Assembly: GCF_027568515.1 (NCBI RefSeq)
Contig: NZ_JANKZF010000002.1
Coordinates: 1 to 55,664, forward strand
Origin: Arthrobacter sp. HY1533
GTDB taxonomy: Bacteria > Actinomycetota > Actinomycetes > Actinomycetales > Micrococcaceae
Direction: 5' to 3'
DNA length: 55,664 nt
In this document: one piece after another, positions 48,474 through 55,664 of the stretch
Layout: the number at the start of each line of letters is the position of its first letter
How positions within the stretch are numbered: position 1 is the stretch's first letter
Notes under the pieces: model-generated
What the model saw: only the letters and a program-made list of their open reading frames with translations
Database searches by the model: none
What the model was told of the DNA's origin: nothing
Made by a program: the position numbers and the translations under genes

Positions 48474-50981
48474 TTAAGTCCTGCGCAGGAGCCTGGCCAC
48501 GGAACGCACCGACAGTTCTGGCATGTACGCCTCGCCCACGGCAGCCGCAATGGCCGGCAGGGCCAGCGGGTCCCGGTACATGAGGTACAGCGTGCGGTGG
48601 CGGGGCTTGAACCGCGACTTGAACTGGGCCAGCGAGGCAAAGCCGTAAACAGGTTCCAGTGTGCGCGCCAGCAGCGCCAGGATGCGGTCCAGTCCGCCGT
48701 CGGCCCCGCCGCTGCCGGACAGCGGCGAACCTGACAGGGAAATGGTCTCCACCGTCTGCGCAAAATGCCGCACGGCCTTGGCAATGAGGTATTCCATGAC
48801 GCCGTTGAAGGCCGCGGAATCGCGGCGCATGAAGTCCAGCGTCCAGCCCACCACGGCACCTTGAGAGTGCACGGGCAGCCAGCTGGTCACCGCATGGACC
48901 TTCCCGGCGGCGTCGATGGCCAGCCCCAGCAGCACGCTGCCGTCCTTGAGCTCCTCCAGCCCGCCCAGCGTGAAGCCGAGCTCCGGCAATGCCTGCCCGG
49001 AGACCCAGTCCTCGGAAATCTCGTGGACCTGCGTGCGCTGGCTGGAACTGAGCTCGCTGTAATGGCACCACAGCACCTCAACGCCCAGCTTCTCGGCCTT
49101 GTTCAGCGCCGTGCGGATGTTCTGCCAGGCCTTGCCCTTGAAATCCATGGTCTGCACATCCAGCAGCGTTTCGGAGGCAACCTCGATGCGCCGGTGGCCG
49201 TGCCGTTCAAGGGCCTCGGCCGGCCCCTCGTTGACGGAGTAGAAGCACGGCGTGAGGGACTCCTCCAGGCAGAAGTCCAAGAAGCCATCCACGGCTTCCT
49301 GGCACAGGGACTGGTCCCCGATGGGCCCGCCCACCGTGACCGCCACGCCGTTGTGCGGCTGGTAGGCCACCCCCGCGGTTCCCTCGGCGTTGAACCAGTA
49401 CTGGTTGCGGGGCCACAGGGCCATCCATGACAACGAGTCGCCGCCTTCGCGCACGAGCCTCCGGGCCTGGCCGGCCGCGTCGGGACCGCTGTGCTGGCGC
49501 CGGCTCAGGAACACCGCGAGAATGGCAACTGCGCTGGCCAGCCACAGCAGCGTGCCGCCGAAGCTGAAAAGCAGTTCGGAGAACAGGCCCCTGGGGTACA
49601 CGCTGGAGGAATAGTTGAAGGCAATGGGCAGCGGCAGCAGGATCCGTGGAATCCCGGCCAGCAGCGAGACCCAGCCCAGCGTGCTGGCCTGCAAGTTGCC
49701 CTCGGCGAGCCAGGCGGCCGTGTACAGGCCAAGGAAGGCCAGCAGGATCAGCGGCAGGATCACCAGCAGGCGGCGGCGCAGGGCCGGGTCGGGGTCCACC
49801 CGGAAGTGCCGCCGGTTCAGCAGCAGGAGCACGGCAATGGCCAGGGGCACCAGCACCACGGGCAGCAGGTCCACCACCGACTCGTTGATGGTCAGGCTGT
49901 GGTGCCCCTTGCGCAGCGACAACCCAACCCCTGCGAACACCTGGAAGTACAGGGCCGAGACCACCCCGATCACCAGCAGCAGGTACACGGTGGCCCACAG
50001 GGCCAGGCGGTTGCCCCGGCGCAGGCCCTCGGCGCAAACAAGCTGCAGGACCATGGGCATCAGGGCCAGCAGGTGCCAGCCGGAGCCCAGGTTGTGCAGC
50101 ACGGCATGGCAGGCGGCCGCGGCGGCATCACAGCTGTCCAGGCCGTGTGCCACTGCCTCATCCTGGCCGGTGATCCAGCCACGGAGCACGGCCAGCGGAC
50201 CCACCGCCACATGCGCTGCGGCCGCGGCAAAGGGGCCCACGGCAAACACTGCCACCACCACGGCCAGGTTGGTGCGCACCTCGCGGCTCGTGGAGCGGCC
50301 CACCACGCCCTGCCCCACGGCGGGGATGGCCAGGCGCCCCAGCACCAGCCCCGACACTGCCCCCAGCAAGATGAAAACATACTGCGCATGGCCCACATAC
50401 ATGCTGAACATGAGGGCGGCAGCGAGCACCAGGACACGGATGCGCCGGCGCCACAACAGGCTGATGGCCTGGCTCGCGGCCATCAGGGCACCCACCGAGG
50501 CCGCCGCTGGGCCCAGCAGCATGGCCGGGCCCAGCCCGCTTGGCCGATCGAGCTCCAGGGCGCTGGCCAGCGGCAGCAGCCAGGTGAAGAGCAGGGCCGC
50601 TGCCACCTGGACGGTGATGAACACCGCGGCCGTGCGCACCGTGCCGACAGTGGATTCCGCCAGGCCCAGCACCACCCCCAGCACCACCAGGCCCAGCAGC
50701 ATGGTTCCGGCACCGGAATTCAGCAGGGGCGAGGTGAACATGGTCCACCACAGGCCCCCGCCCAGGTCGGCGGGCTGGTAACCCCACGCCCCGGCCACCG
50801 CGGCAGGAATGCGTCCCAGCCCGGTCCCGGACAGTGCATGGACAACGAGCGTGGCGGCCATCAGGGCGGTCGTCATGGGCCTGCGGCGCACCCAGCGCGC
50901 AACAGCTGCCACCACGCGCCTGGCGGACGCTGCGCGGCGCCCGGGGGCCACGGCCGGTGCAGTGCCCTCTGGCTCCGTCAT
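48474..50981 (-). CDS. mprF: MprF-like aminoacyl-phosphatidylglycerol synthase/flippase
   Basis: A protein of 835 residues. The first 500 residues contain about 12-13 hydrophobic segments, opening with a rhomboid-like block (WWTMFTSPLLNSGAGTMLLG). The last 330 residues are the soluble DUF2156 aminoacyltransferase domain: WFNAEGTAGVAYQPHNGVAVTVGGPIGD, DFKGKAWQNIRTALNKAEKLGVEV and WTLDFMRRDSAAFNGVMEYLIAKAVRHF. MprF enzymes attach lysine or alanine from tRNA to phosphatidylglycerol and flip the product, lowering negative surface charge. The amino acid used cannot be told. It overlaps the upstream esterase gene by 4 nt. Confidence 0.9.
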   Translation of the reverse strand: MTEPEGTAPAVAPGRRAASARRVVAAVARWVRRRPMTTALMAATLVVHALSGTGLGRIPAAVAGAWGYQPADLGGGLWWTMFTSPLLNSGAGTMLLGLVVLGVVLGLAESTVGTVRTAAVFITVQVAAALLFTWLLPLASALELDRPSGLGPAMLLGPAAASVGALMAASQAISLLWRRRIRVLVLAAALMFSMYVGHAQYVFILLGAVSGLVLGRLAIPAVGQGVVGRSTSREVRTNLAVVVAVFAVGPFAAAAAHVAVGPLAVLRGWITGQDEAVAHGLDSCDAAAAACHAVLHNLGSGWHLLALMPMVLQLVCAEGLRRGNRLALWATVYLLLVIGVVSALYFQVFAGVGLSLRKGHHSLTINESVVDLLPVVLVPLAIAVLLLLNRRHFRVDPDPALRRRLLVILPLILLAFLGLYTAAWLAEGNLQASTLGWVSLLAGIPRILLPLPIAFNYSSSVYPRGLFSELLFSFGGTLLWLASAVAILAVFLSRRQHSGPDAAGQARRLVREGGDSLSWMALWPRNQYWFNAEGTAGVAYQPHNGVAVTVGGPIGDQSLCQEAVDGFLDFCLEESLTPCFYSVNEGPAEALERHGHRRIEVASETLLDVQTMDFKGKAWQNIRTALNKAEKLGVEVLWCHYSELSSSQRTQVHEISEDWVSGQALPELGFTLGGLEELKDGSVLLGLAIDAAGKVHAVTSWLPVHSQGAVVGWTLDFMRRDSAAFNGVMEYLIAKAVRHFAQTVETISLSGSPLSGSGGADGGLDRILALLARTLEPVYGFASLAQFKSRFKPRHRTLYLMYRDPLALPAIAAAVGEAYMPELSVRSVARLLRRT

Positions 50982-52354
50982 GACAGCCCCAGCCGCGGGA
51001 ACACGAAACGGAAGCCCTGCGGCAGTGCCTCGCTGGCCACGGCCCAGGTGTGGCCGCCCGGGAACGAGGCGCCGCCCGTGGTCATGCCGGCGGCGTCAGC
51101 GGCGGCCCGAAGAGTCTTCACATTGGCAGAATACGTTGCATCCTGGGCACCCGCGGCAAACCAGCCGTGGGTTTGCGGATATTTGTGTTCCGCGAGCCAG
51201 GTCAGGGGAAGCTGCGCGTCAAACGCCGCGGCGTCACCACCGAAGGCGCGGTCCACTGTCACGCTGCGCTGCACGGCCAGCGCCGGTTCACGCTCGGGTG
51301 AAATGGCCATAAAGGTGTGAAACAGCTCGGGGTGCCGTGTGGCCATCTGCAGCGAGCAGGTGCCGCCGTAGGAAAAACCGCCCACAGCCCAGTGCGCGGG
51401 GTTGCTGTCCGCGTCCAGGTGGGCCTTGATCCAGGCCGGGACGTCGACTGCCATGTAGGTGTCCGCCCGCCCCAGTGCGGAGTCCATGCACATGGTGTTG
51501 GCGTTGTCACTGCCGTTGGGGTCGGGAATGACCACCAGGGGCGCCAAGCCCCTGTGTGCGGCGGCAAAGGCGTCGAGCTGGTGCACCAGGCTCGTGGATC
51601 TCAGCCACGATTCAGGCGATCCGGGCTGCCCGGCCACGAGGACCAGCACCGGCAGGATGGGTCGCTTGGCGGCGGCGTAGGCCGGGGGCAGGTACACCAC
51701 GGCATTGCGGGCCGCCAGGCCAGACTCGGTGCCCGGGATAGGGACGGAGAGCACCCTCCCCTCGGCCGGGAGTCCGGGCGAGGCCTGCCACCTCGCAGCC
51801 ACTGACGTGCCCATGAACAGGGGCGCACCGGCGTGCTGCAGCGCAGGAGGGGGTTCCTCGATGGCCTGTGGGTGCCGGCCCAGCAGCGCCCCCACCGTGG
51901 GGGTGTCCCCGTACATGACGTTCAGCGCCGTGGCGGCAGTGAGAAAAATGACGGCGGTTGAGAGCACCGCCAGAAGCCGCCGGCGCAGGGTTGGCGCGGG
52001 CGAGGGGGCAGGCCACGGTGCGGCGGGGACGGTGGCAGCAGCCCGGCGGCGGGTTCCCCGGCGGCGCACCCCGGCCAGCGCCGTCGTGCCGCCCAAGGCC
52101 ACAGCCCACAGAACCAGGGCCACAACGGCAACAACCCGCAAGGGCAGGTCCTCGGACCAGAGGAAGAAGACGTGGATGGCGGCCCAGCAGGCAATCCACG
52201 CCAGCAGGAAGGCGGCAGCTGCGGAGGCTGCCGCGAACAGCAGCCAACGCCCGGACCGCCTGGCCAGCAGGAAGCCAAGCGCAGCGGCGCCCAGCAGGGA
52301 AATGGCAACGGGCAGCGGACCGCTGAGCAGATCCAACTCCAGGATCCAGTTCAA
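50978..52354 (-). CDS. Membrane-anchored esterase-fold hydrolase in the mprF operon
   Basis: A protein of 458 residues with four hydrophobic N-terminal segments (about 1-120) and a C-terminal esterase domain. The nucleophile elbow is VGGFSYGGTCSLQMA, the acid is in AGAQDATYSANVKTL and the histidine in FPGGHTWAVASEAL. The fold resembles esterase D/antigen 85-type hydrolases, here facing outward. It is transcribed first and overlaps mprF by 4 nt. In Pseudomonas aeruginosa an alanyl-PG hydrolase (PA0919) shares an operon with the alanyl-PG synthase, so an aminoacyl-lipid hydrolase role is an attractive inference. The TTG at 52354 is the likely start; upstream codons look non-coding. Confidence 0.82.
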   Translation of the reverse strand: MNWILELDLLSGPLPVAISLLGAAALGFLLARRSGRWLLFAAASAAAAFLLAWIACWAAIHVFFLWSEDLPLRVVAVVALVLWAVALGGTTALAGVRRRGTRRRAAATVPAAPWPAPSPAPTLRRRLLAVLSTAVIFLTAATALNVMYGDTPTVGALLGRHPQAIEEPPPALQHAGAPLFMGTSVAARWQASPGLPAEGRVLSVPIPGTESGLAARNAVVYLPPAYAAAKRPILPVLVLVAGQPGSPESWLRSTSLVHQLDAFAAAHRGLAPLVVIPDPNGSDNANTMCMDSALGRADTYMAVDVPAWIKAHLDADSNPAHWAVGGFSYGGTCSLQMATRHPELFHTFMAISPEREPALAVQRSVTVDRAFGGDAAAFDAQLPLTWLAEHKYPQTHGWFAAGAQDATYSANVKTLRAAADAAGMTTGGASFPGGHTWAVASEALPQGFRFVFPRLGLS

Positions 52355-52436
52355 GCGTCCGCCGCCCGTGGCAGCTTGCCCCTGCCGCAGGGGCGGAGGG
52401 TTGGTGCAAAAGTTCCGGCAGGGAGGGCACCCAAGG

Positions 52437-52868
52437 TCAGTGCCAAGTCCCCGCACCGGTGTGCGGCCCGGCCTCAAGCCACGAGGAAAGGCCCGCATAG
52501 GCGCCGAACTTCATGGCCAGGAGAATCTCACGGTTCTCATAGGAGAGCACCACGATCACCGTCCCGGGCGGAACCCGCGTCAGCTCCCGTTCGCTGGGCT
52601 CCCGCCGGCCCACCAGCACGATCTTGCTCCGTGCCATGGTGCGGGCCGGGAGGGGGCTTAACGAAAGGAGCCGGACCCACTCGAGGCCCGACTCCTTGTA
52701 ACGGCAAACCCCCATTGCCCAGCGGTTGTCCGCTGTGGAAATGGAGGCATCCACCGTGCCCAGGGCGCGCCGCAACATTGTGCGGCGCACCCCGAACAGG
52801 CACAGTGCAAATACTACCAGCCCGAATGCTCCGGCCAGTGCGATGAACGGCGTACCGAGTTCGTTCAT
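52437..52868 (-). CDS. DUF2550 family membrane protein
   Basis: A protein of 143 residues with one N-terminal transmembrane helix (FIALAGAFGLVVFALCLFGVRR) and a soluble remainder. WAMGVCRYKESGLEWVRLLSLSPLPARTMAR matches DUF2550, found next to atpC in many Actinobacteria, as here (10 nt after the atpC stop). Function unknown. The ATG at 52868 is preferred over an adjacent TTG. Confidence 0.88.
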   Translation of the reverse strand: MNELGTPFIALAGAFGLVVFALCLFGVRRTMLRRALGTVDASISTADNRWAMGVCRYKESGLEWVRLLSLSPLPARTMARSKIVLVGRREPSERELTRVPPGTVIVVLSYENREILLAMKFGAYAGLSSWLEAGPHTGAGTWH

Positions 52869-52878
52869 CAATTGATTG

Positions 52879-53169
52879 CTAGCGAATCCCAGCGCCAGAC
52901 GTTGCGCCGTCCTTCAACTGCGCATTGTCGGCAACGATGACCACCCGGTTGTTGTCAACCGAGAAGAAGCCGCCGTCCACCTCTACAGAGAAGCGTGATT
53001 CACCAACAGGAGCGATCTCCAGCAAGCCCGGCGCCAAAACCGCGAGCAGCGGGGAGTGACCGGGCAGGATGCCAATCTCGCCCTCGCTGGTGAACCCCTT
53101 GACAAGGGTCGCCGCACCGGACCACACGAAGTGGTCCGCAGCTACGATTTCAACTTCGAGGTCAGCCAT
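52879..53169 (-). CDS. atpC: F1F0 ATP synthase epsilon subunit
   Basis: AtpC, 96 residues, the epsilon subunit of the F1 rotor. LEVEIVAADHFVWSGAATLVKGFTSEGEIGILPGHSPLLAVLAPGLLEI is the conserved beta-sandwich; SVDNNRVVIVADNA follows. It is shorter than E. coli epsilon because the C-terminal helical hairpin is almost absent, as in some Actinobacteria. The ATG at 53169 follows the atpD stop by 2 nt. Confidence 0.95.
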   Translation of the reverse strand: MADLEVEIVAADHFVWSGAATLVKGFTSEGEIGILPGHSPLLAVLAPGLLEIAPVGESRFSVEVDGGFFSVDNNRVVIVADNAQLKDGATSGAGIR

Positions 53170-53171
53170 GG

Positions 53172-54680
<1,509 letters not shown>

Positions 54681-55574
54681 CTAAGAGGCGTTGAGCGCGT
54701 CAGCGCCCGCAACAATCTCGGAGAGCTCCTGCGTAACTTCAGCCTGCCGGGCGTTGTTACGAAGACGCGTGTACTTCTTGATCAAGTCGTTGGCGTTGTC
54801 GCCTGCGGACTTCATGGCCCGCTGGCGTGCCGCGAGCTCGGAAGCTGCTGCCTGCAATAGCGCGGAGAAGATGCGTGACTCGATGTACCGCGGCAACAGG
54901 GCGTCAAGGACGTCCTCCGGCCGGGGCTCGAACTCGTACAGCGGCAGCAGGTCGGCTGAAGACTCGACTTCTTCTTCAACAACTTCCAGCGGCAGCAGAC
55001 GAATCACTGTCGGTTCCTGGACGACCATTGACTTGAACTGGGTGTAAACGACGTGGATTTCATCCACGCCACCCTCTTCAAAGTCAGTGGCGAAGTCGGC
55101 CAGCAAAGCTTCGCGAAGTTCGCGTGCAGTTTCAAACTCCGGCGCGTCGGTTCCACCGGTCCACACCTTGGCGTAGTCGCGGCCACGGAAGTCGAAGTAC
55201 GCCTGCGCCTTGCGGCCGACCAGGTAGGTCGTGACGTCTTTTCCTTCTTCGTGCAGCAACTCGATAAGGTGCTCTGCCTGCTTCAAAACGCTGGCAGAGT
55301 AGGATCCGGCAAGACCACGGTCGGAAGTCATCACCAATACTGCGGCCCGGCGGATTGACTCCGGCTCGGTTGTCAGCGGGTGGTCGACCTCGGACTGGGA
55401 CGCAACGGCAGAAACGGCACGGGTGATCGCATTGGAGTACGGCAACGAAGCCGCGACACGCGTGCGTGCCTTTCCAATACGGGACGTAGCGATCAGTTCC
55501 ATCGCCTTGAAGATCTTTTGCATCGACGTGGTCGAGGCGATCTTCTGGCGGTAGACCCGGATCTGGGCTCCCAT
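54681..55574 (-). CDS. atpG: F1F0 ATP synthase gamma subunit
   Basis: AtpG, 297 residues, the central stalk. The N-terminal [34 protein letters not shown] and the C-terminal [41 protein letters not shown] form the two long helices; [17 protein letters not shown] is also conserved. AAGGAAAGGA precedes the ATG. atpA would lie just beyond the right edge of the window. Confidence 0.97.
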   Translation of the reverse strand: MGAQIRVYRQKIASTTSMQKIFKAMELIATSRIGKARTRVAASLPYSNAITRAVSAVASQSEVDHPLTTEPESIRRAAVLVMTSDRGLAGSYSASVLKQAEHLIELLHEEGKDVTTYLVGRKAQAYFDFRGRDYAKVWTGGTDAPEFETARELREALLADFATDFEEGGVDEIHVVYTQFKSMVVQEPTVIRLLPLEVVEEEVESSADLLPLYEFEPRPEDVLDALLPRYIESRIFSALLQAAASELAARQRAMKSAGDNANDLIKKYTRLRNNARQAEVTQELSEIVAGADALNAS

Positions 55575-55664
55575 GTTTGTCCTTTCCTTATCCTTGTTCG
55601 GGTTGTTGGCCCCTACAGGGGGGCCCCACCCGCCGCAGGGGGGTGTGGCGCCGGGTTGGTGTAA
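55575..55664 (-). other. atpA-atpG intergenic segment (partial)
   Basis: No atpA codons are recognisable in the last 90 nt. The stretch has the atpG ribosome site and a GC-rich inverted repeat, GGCCCC-TACA-GGGG, at about 55610-55625, possibly slowing or processing the transcript between atpA and atpG. Confidence 0.5.

Noticed and set aside
49491-51320. 609-codon Gln/His/Gly-rich open frame on the plus strand
   Set aside because: Antisense to mprF and the esterase gene.

Overview
The window looks like a chromosomal segment of a high-GC Gram-positive bacterium, most likely a member of the Micrococcaceae such as Arthrobacter or a close relative. The reasons are the strong G/C third-position bias, frequent GTG/TTG starts, NucS mismatch endonuclease, DUF2550 beside atpC, DUF3039, DUF2017 next to clpS, and many promoters that place the -10 box directly before the start codon. 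The organism assignment is inference. I see no rRNA, tRNA, prophage, insertion sequence or CRISPR array.

Layout, left to right: an anchored M20 peptidase diverges from a fumarylacetoacetate hydrolase family protein, followed by a GtrA-like membrane protein and a two-domain DUF1540 protein (1-3.6 kb). A leftward NAD operon follows: nrtR-like regulator, nadA, nadB, nadC and a cysteine desulfurase (3.7-9.7 kb). Next come an amino acid permease, an alpha/beta hydrolase, an MFS transporter and sbcDC (10-18 kb). The 18-24 kb stretch carries SdpI-like, aquaporin, two DUF202/YidH membrane proteins, an ADP-ribosylglycohydrolase, DUF4395, MmcQ/YjbR and an exonuclease with a BRCT domain. A GntR(YtrA)-ABC transporter operon diverges from dedA (23.7-26.7 kb). 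A leftward group clpS, DUF2017, murI, MBL hydrolase, membrane protein, rph and rdgB (26.8-31.7 kb) diverges from the NAD salvage pair pncB-pncA (31.8-33.7 kb).

At 33.7-34.4 kb a small GIY-YIG nuclease gene sits between oppositely oriented copies of an interspersed repeat with core GGTCGAGCYTGTCGAGACC. The same family forms a perfect 26-bp inverted repeat at 26.77-26.83 kb. After that come a DEAD-like helicase, DUF3039, nagB, an ABC transporter, a thioredoxin-TPR protein, a large secreted/membrane protein of unknown function and an AI-2E family transporter (34.4-44.9 kb). The right end has an alpha/beta hydrolase, a small zinc-finger-like protein, nucS, nagA, a cold-shock gene, an mprF-esterase operon, DUF2550 and atpC-atpD-atpG, with atpG at the edge of the window.

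Functional themes are NAD supply (de novo synthesis, salvage and the probable regulator), amino-sugar use (nagA, nagB), DNA maintenance (SbcCD, NucS, RdgB, exonuclease, helicase) and envelope/energy genes. The observations I rate highest are the GIY-YIG/repeat association, the systematic leaderless promoter architecture with at least 18 examples, the back-to-back clpS/pncB promoters, and the candidate NrtR operator and repeat-bearing leader in the NAD operon.
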